A stretch of 59,464 nt of DNA from a virus: the IMG/VR virus record IMGVR_UViG_3300010883_025974, positions 1-59,464 of that record, one strand, 5' to 3'. Every line of letters begins with the position of its first letter. Positions within the stretch are counted from its first letter, which is position 1. Below the pieces are notes generated by a model, which worked only from the letters and a program-made list of their open reading frames with translations, had not been told where the DNA came from and made no database searches. The position numbers were made by a program, and so were the translations under genes. Positions 1 through 7,659 of this stretch are shown piece by piece.

Positions 1-2
1 AC

Positions 3-122
3 GTGGAAGGACTCCGCGAGAACACTCGGAAGAGCCTCCTCCGCATCGCTAAGCGACGCAACATCATCGGCCGTCACGCTCTGACCAAAGAAGAACTGGT
101 CAATGTCCTAAGCGTTGACTAA
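3..122 (+). CDS. C-terminal fragment of a protein with a SAP/Rho-N-like helix-extended-helix end
   Basis: The window opens inside this reading frame, so only the last 39 codons are visible and the true start lies to the left. The visible tail has the pattern L..IAK...IIGR..LTKEELVNVL, which resembles the short nucleic-acid-binding SAP / Rho-N fold (two helices joined by a turn, often at protein ends). It stops 9 bases before the next small gene and shares its direction. The resemblance is short, so the fold is a suggestion only and the function of the whole protein cannot be seen. Confidence 0.45.
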   Translation: MEGLRENTRKSLLRIAKRRNIIGRHALTKEELVNVLSVD

Positions 123-131
123 GCTCTGACA

Positions 132-278
132 ATGCAGATGCTCGAACCCTTGCTGATACCCTTGAGCTGCATCCTACTGGGTGCGGCTTTAGGCTATAGC
201 ATCGACTGGCTCGAGGTCAAATACGAAGACCAACGTCGACGATGCAAGTACGACTCCGGGAAGGACAAGAACAAATGA
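132..278 (+). CDS. small single-pass membrane protein (48 aa)
   Basis: I read this gene directly from the bases. It encodes 48 residues: a hydrophobic stretch at about residues 4-21 (LEPLLIPLSCILLGAALGYS) and then a highly charged, Arg/Lys-rich tail ending KDKNK. This is the layout of a small one-pass inner-membrane protein with a cytoplasmic basic tail. Its stop overlaps the start of the next small gene in an ATGA junction, so the two are probably translationally coupled. I do not recognise a family; roles such as lysis accessory or superinfection immunity are possible but not shown. Confidence 0.45.
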   Translation: MQMLEPLLIPLSCILLGAALGYSIDWLEVKYEDQRRRCKYDSGKDKNK

Positions 279-406
279 GAAAGACCTTAGCGATGATTCT
301 ATTCTTTCTAGCACGAGTGTTCCTCAGTAGGGGGATGCGAGTGGGTCAGTGGTGTCAGAACAAGGCCATACTCGTGCTCACGGGTGTAAGATCGCACCGC
401 GAGTGA
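275..406 (+). CDS. small hypothetical protein (43 aa)
   Basis: A 43-codon frame opens with an ATG that overlaps the previous stop (ATGA). The N-terminus has a short hydrophobic run (LAMILFFLARVFL) after two basic residues, like a signal anchor, followed by a basic, polar tail. The coupling with the upstream small membrane protein supports it being real. Nothing identifies a function. Such tiny overlapping membrane genes are common in phage accessory regions. Confidence 0.35.
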   Translation: MRKTLAMILFFLARVFLSRGMRVGQWCQNKAILVLTGVRSHRE

Positions 407-435
407 TATAATGAACATGAGATAAGGGGGGAATC

Positions 436-624
436 ATGGAAGCAGGTATCTTTTGCATCGTCATGTTTGTAGTGGGTTTCATCGCGGTCAAGGTCCTGGA
501 CGGACTTGCCGGCTTCGTGTGGAAGAACACGGTTCGGGTGCTTGGTATCCTGGTGGGCATGGGCGGAGCGGCCGTACTCATTGCCGGCTCGGTGGCAGTT
601 ACCGTTTTTATCATCCTAGCTTAA
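436..624 (+). CDS. small two-segment membrane protein (62 aa)
   Basis: This gene is preceded by a strong purine-rich ribosome site (aaggggggaa) about 6 bases before the ATG. The 62-residue product is almost wholly hydrophobic: residues 4-20 and 36-62 form two likely membrane spans joined by a short loop (VWKNTVR). Holins and small phage membrane proteins look like this, but there is no diagnostic motif. It lies just before a G-run-rich non-coding tract. A frame-shifted overlapping frame (453-650) lacks a ribosome site and looks like a shadow. Confidence 0.5.
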   Translation: MEAGIFCIVMFVVGFIAVKVLDGLAGFVWKNTVRVLGILVGMGGAAVLIAGSVAVTVFIILA

Positions 625-922
625 CTCCCCTAAGCGGGGGGGGGACGTAGGGCGCCTAGGACGTAGGGCGCTGGGGGGCGCGGGGCTCTAGGGGGCCTAG
701 CGCAGGGGGCCCCCGCAAACTGTGTGGGGGGTACCCAGGGCAGGGTGGGCCTAAGGTTGAACTCTCGCTGCTCCTGAAATTTCCCAAAAAGCTTTTTTTT
801 AGTTTTTAGCCCATTTTCACAAATATCTCTTCCCGAAAAATTCCAAAAACTTTTCCATATTTTCTACGCGACGAACAGCACTGTAAGATAAAGATACTAA
901 TACTCCCGGAGTCCTATCAATC
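625..922. other. non-coding tract with long G runs, then A/T-rich leader
   Basis: No gene is visible here. Bases 627-760 are strongly G-rich on this strand. They contain several runs of 5-9 G, a direct repeat ACGTAGGGCGC (645-655 and 661-671), a perfect palindrome GGGGGCCCCC (705-714) and repeated CTAGG boxes. A CCCC-taagc-GGGG hairpin (627-640) follows the previous stop and could end transcription. From about 780 the sequence flips to A/T-rich with a T8 run, leading to the next gene. The G runs could form quadruplexes, mark a genome end or recombination joint, or be an assembly seam; the sequence does not decide between them. Confidence 0.5.
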
Positions 923-1675
923 ATGCCGCTTAAGAAACCCGACGGTACCGGTCGCTTCACCTCAGTGGACGAAGCCATGCGTCACGCCCGATGGGCGTTC
1001 CAGCAAGCTAAGCGCGAGGAGAGCAGCATCCCGGTGGATCCCGAGCAGATAGGGAACGAGCTACTTATTATTCACGGCATGTCCGGATACATGTACCGAC
1101 ACTTGCTCAATAACTTATGTGCTAGACAAGGAATCACTTACGGGGAGGTAGGCACATGGAACGGCAGCACATTTCTCTCAGCAGTCTTCAATAACTCACA
1201 TATCAAAGCATGGACATGCGATAACTGGACCGAATTCGGTGGGCCACGCTCCGACTTCTTCCGGAATTATAAGTGTGTCCATTCATGGGAGAATCAGGCG
1301 GAGGTCTTTGAAAGCTCGCAGCACTCTGTGCATGAGTCAGACTTTCGCGAGCTAGATTTCGGCGCCGGCGGGCCGATCGACATCTACTTCTTCGATGGAC
1401 CACATAGCCGAGTCGATCAGTGCGACGGCATCACGCTAGCGTTCCCCGCCTTAGCCCCTATCTCCATCATCCTAGTGGATGACTGGAACCTGCAAAAGGC
1501 CCAGAACGGTACATTTGATGCCCTGCAACAGTCAGGAGCACAGATTCACATGCACACCGAGGTTTTCACACCCCCAGAGGGCTGGATCGCATGCGATAGA
1601 ACAAAGCAGACCAAAACGCGTTTCGAAACATCTGAGTGGCATAACGGTGTCGCCATGTTCGTAGTCACAAAGTAG
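923..1675 (+). CDS. class I SAM-dependent methyltransferase (Methyltransf_24-like)
   Basis: The 250-residue product carries the signature of small Rossmann-fold methyltransferases that act on sugars or small molecules. Motif I is near residues 73-83 (YGEVGTWNGSTF). There is an acidic strand end with DIYFFDGPHSR near 153-163 and a final IILVDDWN strand near 180-190. The FDGxH and VDDW motifs match the Methyltransf_24 group, often found in polysaccharide clusters. The substrate is unknown. The gene sits far from the main glycan cluster and its codons are visibly G+C-richer than those of genes after 2500. It converges with the minus-strand gene, and the two 3' ends overlap by 11 bases. Confidence 0.7.
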   Translation: MPLKKPDGTGRFTSVDEAMRHARWAFQQAKREESSIPVDPEQIGNELLIIHGMSGYMYRHLLNNLCARQGITYGEVGTWNGSTFLSAVFNNSHIKAWTCDNWTEFGGPRSDFFRNYKCVHSWENQAEVFESSQHSVHESDFRELDFGAGGPIDIYFFDGPHSRVDQCDGITLAFPALAPISIILVDDWNLQKAQNGTFDALQQSGAQIHMHTEVFTPPEGWIACDRTKQTKTRFETSEWHNGVAMFVVTK

Positions 1676-2264
1676 CGCAGAAACCAAAACACAAGATAAA
1701 GACCGCGAGGAGGGCTCCCCTAGCCAGCGTCTCCTCAGTGCGCTTCCTTAGACGACGGTATCTGCGTTGCACTGCTTTCCGTTTCACTCTAGTGCTCACC
1801 TCTACCAACCAGCAGAACAGCTGCCACAGTCCGGACGTAGCCCTGTAAGCAGCGCTGCATAGCCGATCCACTAAAACCATCATCCCGTGCTTAAACGTCT
1901 CCACATAGCGAGGGTCTATTGTGCGCATGCGACTCATAATCTCCTCGGGATTGGTCTCAAACCACTCTTTACCCGGAACCCCTATGATGTGCTTACCCTT
2001 CAGAGAAACATGCAACTGACGCTCTAATAGGGCAGCATTCTCGCATGATATTTCCAATAGGAGGACGGGTATCTCTGCGTTAGACGCCCCGAGCTGCTGC
2101 AAGATCCGTTTCTCCGCGCTGCCTTGCCGAGTCATCCCTATCTTGATCGGATATCGAGTCCCGCGATTTTGATACGAGAAAAATGTGTAAGCGTATACTC
2201 GCTCGTCTCCCGTGCCCATGCATTTAGTGCCCTTCGTAATGATCCTGCGGTTTCTTTTTTTCAT
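1665..2264 (-). CDS. GIY-YIG-like (T5orf172/MUG113-type) nuclease-fold protein with C-terminal membrane segment
   Basis: The core reads YPIKIGMT, then a basic Arg in AEKRI, then ALLERQLH and GKEWFET. This order (KIGxT, catalytic-type Arg, Glu followed by H, WF) is typical of the T5orf172 / MUG113 branch of the GIY-YIG superfamily. Members cut DNA or act as uncharacterised phage accessory proteins. Residues 180-199 form a hydrophobic C-terminal segment (LAVFILCFGFCATL), unusual for a nuclease, suggesting membrane attachment. A second possible start at 2219 (MGTGDERV) has a better spaced AAGG site. It is one of only two minus-strand genes seen in the window. Confidence 0.6.
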   Translation of the reverse strand: MKKRNRRIITKGTKCMGTGDERVYAYTFFSYQNRGTRYPIKIGMTRQGSAEKRILQQLGASNAEIPVLLLEISCENAALLERQLHVSLKGKHIIGVPGKEWFETNPEEIMSRMRTIDPRYVETFKHGMMVLVDRLCSAAYRATSGLWQLFCWLVEVSTRVKRKAVQRRYRRLRKRTEETLARGALLAVFILCFGFCATL

Positions 2265-2549
2265 CTGTTCATTTTATCGTGCAAGGTGTGGGTTGTTTTA
2301 GACTGAGAAGTGGTCTGGGGGTACTGAGGTTTATGCGTGGATGATTTAGTCTGGCGACTTGGGTGAATATGCAGACCCGGTAAAAACTGTCTCTGTAGAC
2401 CACCTGGCGAGGTCATCATAAGATTTGACAAAATCTTTGGGAACTCACTGGTTTCATGATCTTCTTAAAGATTGTATAATAATAGTAGCGAAAAGTCATA
2501 TTTAACATTAGCCAAACACATACGTGCGCATGCATAAGAGGTAAATTCC
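2265..2549. promoter_or_regulatory. divergent intergenic region with candidate promoter
   Basis: This gap separates the minus-strand GIY-YIG-like gene from the rightward structural operon and marks a change in base composition (G+C-rich to the left, A/T-rich to the right). A sigma-70-type -10 box TATAAT lies at 2475-2480, about 70 bases before the first rightward start. A perfect TTGACA occurs at 2425-2430 but is too far upstream to pair with it. No open frame with a ribosome site was found. A rightward promoter is likely here; its class (early, middle or late) is undecided. Confidence 0.45.
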
Positions 2550-3512
2550 ATGAAAATCACCGAAGCCGATCTCCGCCGAATCATCGAAGAAGAGCTAAAA
2601 ACCATAGCAAACTCGAAACATCCTTCGGATGTTGAGATGATAGAAGATCCCAATGTTGGCGGTATCCTTTCTGACCCCTTCGAACATGTTCCTGCAGACG
2701 TTCCCGCCGTTGTTGACAAACCGCAGGCGCGCGTCCAGCACCTTACGCCAATAGTTAAAGAGCGTCGATATAGTCTCCGTGCCCTATTAGAACAAGATTC
2801 TCCCAAACTCTCAGCCGAACAGATGAAAGATATTAAGGCGTGGGCAAATTGGCTTAAAGGTAAAGGCGTTAGCATCGACAATGACGTTGCAACCGACGTT
2901 AATGATAATCCTCAAAAGCCAGAAGTTGTTAGGCAAAAATTCCTTCTTCGAATGGCTGAGAAGCTTGGTGACCCTAATGAAGCTACTAATATGGGTCGCA
3001 ACGTCGATATGGTGGCCGAGTTGGAACTGGAGGTGGGGAACCAGCGTGAAAATAATACAGGTTATAACATAAGCGCTCTCATCGACAAATTAACAGACCT
3101 TCCAGCAGAGCGCGCCTATCGCAAAACTACTAAGGTAGATTTCTCAGACGATGCAGTTGGTGGTAGAGATCCTGCGGCAGGTGAAGTAGATATTAATGAG
3201 GCACGTTTTGTCGGTGGATTCGGCTTCGGCGCGCCTCCTTCACCTACTCTCTCAGAAGTTGAAGATCTAGATGAGTGCGGTTGTGATAATGTAGATATGC
3301 CTTCTCCGCATCTGCGCTCCGCTCATGATGATCACGAAGGCTCCATGGCTCGCTCTCAGCTTCGCCAAGCCGCTAAATACTCACAGAAGCTTGGTCACAT
3401 GATTAATGAGTCTGACAACTTACCCGAGTGGGTTGAAGCTAAGATTACAAAAGCTTCTGACTATCTCAGTTCTGTTTACGAATACATCGACAACGAGCTT
3501 AACGGGAAGTAA
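2550..3512 (+). CDS. putative virion/head-internal protein with capsid-targeting-like N-terminus
   Basis: This 320-residue acidic protein has no recognised domain. Its first 16 residues, MKITEADLRRIIEEEL, form a short amphipathic charged helix. I see a related start in the protein at 6569, and it resembles the cleaved capsid-targeting segments of T4 internal head proteins. Family knowledge: T4 protease gp21 cuts after (L/I)xE, and IxE-type triplets occur here (IIE, IEE). The rest is polar and low in aromatics, with a helical C-terminal third (residues 262-320). It heads a four-gene run (2550-6934) with gaps of a few bases. A role as an internal or ejected virion protein is inference. Confidence 0.4.
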   Translation: MKITEADLRRIIEEELKTIANSKHPSDVEMIEDPNVGGILSDPFEHVPADVPAVVDKPQARVQHLTPIVKERRYSLRALLEQDSPKLSAEQMKDIKAWANWLKGKGVSIDNDVATDVNDNPQKPEVVRQKFLLRMAEKLGDPNEATNMGRNVDMVAELELEVGNQRENNTGYNISALIDKLTDLPAERAYRKTTKVDFSDDAVGGRDPAAGEVDINEARFVGGFGFGAPPSPTLSEVEDLDECGCDNVDMPSPHLRSAHDDHEGSMARSQLRQAAKYSQKLGHMINESDNLPEWVEAKITKASDYLSSVYEYIDNELNGK

Positions 3513-3515
3513 GAT

Positions 3516-4736
3516 ATGCGGGTATCCCTTAGCTCCATAGAATCCCTACTAGAGCAATCCTCAAAAAAAGTTGTTCTGTCTGCAGATCGAGGTGATTATC
3601 AGGACGTCATGAGAGGCGATCCCTTTGACTATGAGCTCGATGTTGAAGAAGATATCTTTACAGTTACAGGCCTTAATAGCAAGCGTGAAAGACTAAGTGA
3701 TAAAAAAGTAGATCAATTGGAAAAAGGTATCGGATCTAAGTTTGACTCTGGTACTAGCCCCTATAAAGTGCTTAAGAAAAGAATGGCTGACGCTAATCTT
3801 TCTCCGGAGAAGGCTTTGAAAGATCCTGCTGCTCCCCAGAAACTTGATAAAGGAATTAAGCTTTCTCTTGAATACCTTAAGACATCGTCCGTCAACGGCA
3901 AGAAGATAAATGGACCAATGGTTGCATTAGCGCTCGCTGCTATATCAGAGTCAGATCTCAAAAAGTTGGTCGCCGCCTCTGATGATGTCAATAAGTACTC
4001 TTCTGCCGTTCAAGGTGTCGCCAAAAGAATGTATGGTATATACAATGAGCTTATAGGAGGCATGGATATTGGCCTCGCCACCTTGGATGCAGGGTCTTTG
4101 GCTGTGATCGGATTAGGAGGTACTAGTATTCCCTATATAGGTGCTACTGCTACTACTCTAGCTTCTTGGCCTGTTGCTGTAGTTTTGGGTCTAGTTGCTA
4201 CTGCTGGAAGCTTACATGCTGCTGGTATATTAGACGATATGGAGGAGAGCCAGCTTGAAGTTGTCCTTATGGATATTCGTCCTATGCTGGCATCCGTGAA
4301 ACCAAAAAATCTAAATGGATTTGCGAGTGCACTTCAAACTCTAAAAACTGCTGATCCTGAATTTATGGAAGTTCTTCCTTACCACGGTCTTTATAAGGCT
4401 CTTCTCCCAGACATGTGGTATGGGTTAGGTTGGGCCGGGGTCCAGTGGGATGATTTTGAAGATGAGGACAGAGCTAGAGTCATCATTGAGAAGTCACTTA
4501 AGGATGGAACAGCCCAGCAGCTTTACGATGGCTTCATGAAAGAGATGAGAGCGAAATCAGAAAAGCCTAAAGATCTGGTAGATATTCTTTCGACCAAGGG
4601 TGGTGGTTTAGAAGACCTTGCAAAGAAGGTTGAGAAAGCTATTACTAAGAAGAAATCTAGCAAGGATGACAGCCTTTTAACGCCGAAAGAAATAGAGGCG
4701 ATTTTAGCTATCGTACCACCCGAAAATAGAGCTTAG
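3516..4736 (+). CDS. putative membrane-inserting virion protein (406 aa) with central hydrophobic hairpin
   Basis: No family is recognised. The N-terminus (MRVSLSSIESLLEQ) is a short amphipathic segment like those of its neighbours. The first half is charged and helical. Residues about 187-238 form a long hydrophobic, Gly/Ala-rich hairpin (SLAVIGLGGTSIPYIG, then WPVAVVLGLVATAGSLHAAG), and the C-terminal part is Lys/Glu-rich. A soluble protein with one buried hydrophobic hairpin is the layout of pore-forming or membrane-inserting proteins, including ejected phage core proteins. It starts 3 bases after the previous stop. The pore idea is inference from the profile alone. Confidence 0.4.
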   Translation: MRVSLSSIESLLEQSSKKVVLSADRGDYQDVMRGDPFDYELDVEEDIFTVTGLNSKRERLSDKKVDQLEKGIGSKFDSGTSPYKVLKKRMADANLSPEKALKDPAAPQKLDKGIKLSLEYLKTSSVNGKKINGPMVALALAAISESDLKKLVAASDDVNKYSSAVQGVAKRMYGIYNELIGGMDIGLATLDAGSLAVIGLGGTSIPYIGATATTLASWPVAVVLGLVATAGSLHAAGILDDMEESQLEVVLMDIRPMLASVKPKNLNGFASALQTLKTADPEFMEVLPYHGLYKALLPDMWYGLGWAGVQWDDFEDEDRARVIIEKSLKDGTAQQLYDGFMKEMRAKSEKPKDLVDILSTKGGGLEDLAKKVEKAITKKKSSKDDSLLTPKEIEAILAIVPPENRA

Positions 4737-4745
4737 GAGAAGAGA

Positions 4746-6572
4746 ATGAAGTTCAAGGTAAGACTCACAGAACTTGAAAAACAAAATTCCGACAAGGAAG
4801 TTTTAAAAGAATGGATAGCTGATGGACTTGGAGCTCTGATTAAATTGGGTTCCGGTAGCTCCATGCTTAGAAATGCAGGGAGGTTTTTTAAAGCAGTGCC
4901 TCTCTCATCGAAGGCAGTAGGGACTGTTGCTACTCTGATAGATACTCTTCCGCGAAAATTCGTAAAGCAAATCGCAGATGCAGGAGTGGGAGCTGCAAAC
5001 AAAGCCGCAGAAACTGGTGAGGCTGTGATCTTTCAATTAAAGGTAGGATCGAACTCAGACGGATTAGATGTCTGGCTGGCATTCACCGCAGGCCCAGACG
5101 GTATTCGTGGAGTGGAGTCTGTTCTAGGACTTCCTCATACTCGGCCAATGATGTCATCATATGGCAGAGCAGCGGATGATGCCATTAAAGCTAGCACAGA
5201 TGCGGCCGGCGGCGGTGCTGCTGCTGTCGCCCGTTCTGGAGATGAGGCTATTGAAGCAGGTGAGGAAGCAGGTAAGGCTGCAGATGATGCAGCACGGGCC
5301 GGCAGAGAAGCTGGAGAAGCGTTAGCAGACGCTAGGCTGGGATCATATGATAATCCGTATGTCGCTGCCGGAGGTAAAACAGGAAGAGCGATCGCCGAAG
5401 CAGCAATCGAAGGCTGGCATGGATTTGATAAGTGGTTCGAGCAGGGAAGAAGGCTTTCTAGAAAGTATAAGGATTTTGAATTCCCGGTTCGCATGAATGG
5501 CGCAGATAAATTTGTATTTGTCAAAGATGCAGATGGCACGGTGCATGCAATGGTTTGGAAAAATAGCGAGCTTGTTATGCGAGAAGGCACAGCAGTCGCC
5601 GGACAGACTGCTGCCAAACTCGAAAATTTAATTGATAAATGGAAAAACTCAGCAGGTAAATTGTCTATTGCGAGAGCTCTTGGAGCCGGCGGCAGAGAGC
5701 TGCATTATTTGAGAGATGTATACTTCCCTGCAGGGCAGTTAACTTCAAAGCTGCGATGGATGAATAACCTGGTTGATTTGGGCGGTATGACATGGATGAG
5801 ACTTTTTACAGAGCCTATGCGATTTGTATTAAGAGAAGCTGGTGTACTTAGCGAGGTGAACGCCATCAGCGCCGGCAAGTTACTTAGGTTTGGTAGATTA
5901 GTCTTAGCATATGGTTCGCTAATATTATACACAATGGATAAAACGGTTAAGCTGTGGAATTTTGGAATGGGCGCGCCCGATAGACTAATGTTGCAAACTC
6001 TAAGAGCGAATTATAAAAGATCTAAAGATCCGCAAGACTTAGCAGAACTACAAGAATATGAAAGACACTATGTTGATATAGCAAAAAAAGTAGCTAAGAA
6101 ATGGGAACATGATCCGGATAAGATAAAGACGGCAGATGATGCAGTTAAGTACTATAAAGATTGGAAATCGGGTGCGGCAGAAGCTAAGGAAAAACTTTGG
6201 TGGGTCAGTTGGTGGTTACCAGAAGATACACTAGCTACGGCAATAGCTGAGAGACAAAACATGTTTGGAGATATGGATACGGGGATCGATAACTACGATG
6301 TAGCGGACAAGACGTTTAATAATTTAGTCGGAGACGTGAAAGATAGATTTGTCAAAGGCGGAAGAAATCCTAAGCAAGATATCGAACTTGAGCCGGCAGA
6401 AGATATCCCACACATTAAAGCTACCCAGCGCAAGCGTGAAAGAGGTCCGGATAGCTTGAAAGGTTTTGGTAGCGCTCTTGATGAGGCACTTAATACTAGC
6501 AACGTCATAGTTAATAAAGCTGATCATTCCTCCCCCAAGATGAAGATCAAGCTCAAGGAGAACAAGTCATGA
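4746..6572 (+). CDS. large Ala-rich helical putative virion/ejection protein (608 aa)
   Basis: This long protein has no recognised family. It starts after an AGGAGA ribosome site. Residues about 140-200 are an alanine-rich, heptad-like helical segment with repeated AADDA / EAGEA units, probably a coiled coil. Residues about 379-397 (LLRFGRLVLAYGSLILYTM) form one likely membrane span, followed by a Trp-rich region (WWVSWWLPEDT near 485-495). The last 70 residues are basic and polar. The last codons overlap the next start (ATGA). Size, helical repeats and a membrane segment fit an ejected core protein, but an ordinary structural protein is equally possible. Confidence 0.4.
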   Translation: MKFKVRLTELEKQNSDKEVLKEWIADGLGALIKLGSGSSMLRNAGRFFKAVPLSSKAVGTVATLIDTLPRKFVKQIADAGVGAANKAAETGEAVIFQLKVGSNSDGLDVWLAFTAGPDGIRGVESVLGLPHTRPMMSSYGRAADDAIKASTDAAGGGAAAVARSGDEAIEAGEEAGKAADDAARAGREAGEALADARLGSYDNPYVAAGGKTGRAIAEAAIEGWHGFDKWFEQGRRLSRKYKDFEFPVRMNGADKFVFVKDADGTVHAMVWKNSELVMREGTAVAGQTAAKLENLIDKWKNSAGKLSIARALGAGGRELHYLRDVYFPAGQLTSKLRWMNNLVDLGGMTWMRLFTEPMRFVLREAGVLSEVNAISAGKLLRFGRLVLAYGSLILYTMDKTVKLWNFGMGAPDRLMLQTLRANYKRSKDPQDLAELQEYERHYVDIAKKVAKKWEHDPDKIKTADDAVKYYKDWKSGAAEAKEKLWWVSWWLPEDTLATAIAERQNMFGDMDTGIDNYDVADKTFNNLVGDVKDRFVKGGRNPKQDIELEPAEDIPHIKATQRKRERGPDSLKGFGSALDEALNTSNVIVNKADHSSPKMKIKLKENKS

Positions 6573-6934
6573 AGATCAATGGCACACAACTGAGAAAGAT
6601 GATCCTACAAGAGATGCACGATATGCGGAGCGCTGAAGAGGAACGTGGTCATGGTCACGGTGAACTTCTATCCGTAGTTATGGATGCTGCAGGTGGTTGC
6701 CCAGTTAAGGCAAGAGGTATGCTTCAGGGTATGCTACAACAAGTAGGACCAGCTGCTGAGGACAAGGAAGTTAGCTTACAGCAAGTGGACGAACCTAATC
6801 CTGCTACCTCCGGAATAATACCGCAGGACATGGAATTAGAGTTAGGTGACAGAGCTTATATGGAACAAAAGAAACCTACAGGAGTAAGAGGCCCAGGTGG
6901 CACTATAGGGATCTTTGGGCCTGGTTTTAGATAA
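6569..6934 (+). CDS. small putative virion protein with the same MKI..LR..I..E N-terminus
   Basis: The 121-residue protein opens MKINGTQLRKMILQEM, closely matching in pattern the start of the protein at 2550 (MKI, then LR, then I, then E). The middle is rich in Gly/Met/Gln (KARGMLQGMLQQVG) and the C-terminus is glycine-rich (GVRGPGGTIGIFGPGF), probably flexible. The start overlaps the previous stop by four bases, so it belongs to the same transcript. No domain is recognised. The shared N-terminus suggests the same destination, such as the capsid interior, as the first gene of the run. Confidence 0.4.
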   Translation: MKINGTQLRKMILQEMHDMRSAEEERGHGHGELLSVVMDAAGGCPVKARGMLQGMLQQVGPAAEDKEVSLQQVDEPNPATSGIIPQDMELELGDRAYMEQKKPTGVRGPGGTIGIFGPGFR

Positions 6935-6966
6935 AAAATTATACGTTCTCGCTTTTCTATGTAATT

Positions 6967-6974
6967 TATATAAT
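6967..6974 (+). promoter_or_regulatory. candidate promoter -10/late box TATATAAT
   Basis: In the 55-base A/T-rich gap after the structural run, TATATAAT (holding TATAAT at 6969-6974) lies 16 bases before the TTG start of the next gene. The spacing is the same as for the TATAAATA box at 42669 relative to its gene. No good -35 box is visible, which would fit a phage sigma factor that reads only a -10-type box. Confidence 0.35.
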
Positions 6975-6989
6975 AAGAGAGAATGAGCC

Positions 6990-7307
6990 TTGAGCATAAA
7001 AACATCCTCATCATTATCATCACATCACAAAAAACAATCTAAGATTCTTAAGAAAAAGAAAAAAGATAAAGCAAGACAAAAGAGCGCTAAGGAACAGAGA
7101 GATATCCAGAAAGAGATAGCTAAGAAAATGCATGCTATCGAAGAGATGATCTCTAGAATTCCTTCCTCATGTAATGTCTGTGATGCCGAATTCGACAACA
7201 AAGATCATGCACACTTAGATAAGTGGAACATGTCTGTCACTGAATCTCATATGATTTTAACTTGCGAGAATTGCATGGCAACCCAAGATGACTCAACCGA
7301 GAATTAG
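6990..7307 (+). CDS. Lys-rich protein with C-terminal zinc-binding Cys motif
   Basis: The gene uses a TTG start preceded by a GAGAGA ribosome site. The first 50 residues are extremely lysine-rich (KKKKKDKARQKSAKEQRD), fit for nucleic-acid binding, and continue into a helix. Residues about 60-96 hold CNVCDAEFDNKDHAHLDKW and later CENC, giving a C-x2-C / C-x2-C zinc-knuckle or treble-clef pattern. This suggests a small nucleic-acid-binding protein. The next gene starts inside its last codons. No family name can be assigned. Confidence 0.5.
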   Translation: MSIKTSSSLSSHHKKQSKILKKKKKDKARQKSAKEQRDIQKEIAKKMHAIEEMISRIPSSCNVCDAEFDNKDHAHLDKWNMSVTESHMILTCENCMATQDDSTEN

Positions 7308-7551
7308 AGTAGATCCTAAGAAGTTAGCAGCTGATATGGAAGTTGTTAAGTCTGAGCTAGATCATTTAAAGAATGAAGATATTGCTCTCAGAAGTAAGTC
7401 TGATTATCTCACTAAGCATCTAGCTAAGATCCTGAAAAGATTTATCAGGGTACAGCATGCATCCCTTGCACGTCAAAAAAAAGTTAACATGTTGCTCTGG
7501 GCGCTTTCAGGTTCGTCTTTAGTAAATTTATTACTTTATTTTTGGCGATAA
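7288..7551 (+). CDS. small coiled-coil protein with C-terminal membrane anchor
   Basis: The 87-residue product begins 20 bases inside the previous gene. Residues 10-60 form a charged coiled coil (leucines and isoleucines in heptad spacing) and residues about 67-87 a membrane segment (NMLLWALSGSSLVNLLLYFWR). With the next gene it makes a pair of coiled-coil, tail-anchored proteins. Such a plan is seen in XhlA-like lysis accessory proteins and in small phage membrane scaffolds. No motif fixes the role. Confidence 0.45.
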   Translation: MTQPRIRVDPKKLAADMEVVKSELDHLKNEDIALRSKSDYLTKHLAKILKRFIRVQHASLARQKKVNMLLWALSGSSLVNLLLYFWR

Positions 7552-7630
7552 TAGTAGGCTAGATGACTCATGGGTTGATAATTACTGATCTCTTCCCTGC
7601 GCGTAGTTATCTAGAAAACTCTTATATCTC

Positions 7631-7639
7631 TAATATTTA
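7631..7639 (+). promoter_or_regulatory. shared 9-mer TAATATTTA upstream of a start codon
   Basis: TAATATTTA occurs here 21 bases before the GTG start at 7660, and again at 14898-14906, 22 bases before the ATG at 14928. The same word at the same distance from two genes that each follow a small gap suggests a promoter box or other control element. Two copies in A/T-rich DNA is weak evidence. Confidence 0.3.
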
Positions 7640-7659
7640 TTTTGATTAGGGAGAACGAC

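Noticed and set aside
645-714. Origin of replication or cos site in the G-rich tract
   Set aside because: Repeats and a palindrome are present but no DnaA-type boxes, iterons or known end sequence; base composition alone does not support either.
2425-2430. Perfect TTGACA as a -35 box
   Set aside because: No -10-like sequence lies 16-18 bases downstream; the TATAAT at 2475 is 44 bases away, far too distant.
5135-5617. Long minus-strand frame opposite the 608-residue protein
   Set aside because: Its Ala/Ser/Pro-rich product is the mirror of an alanine-rich coding segment. It has no ribosome site and lies wholly inside a well-supported gene.
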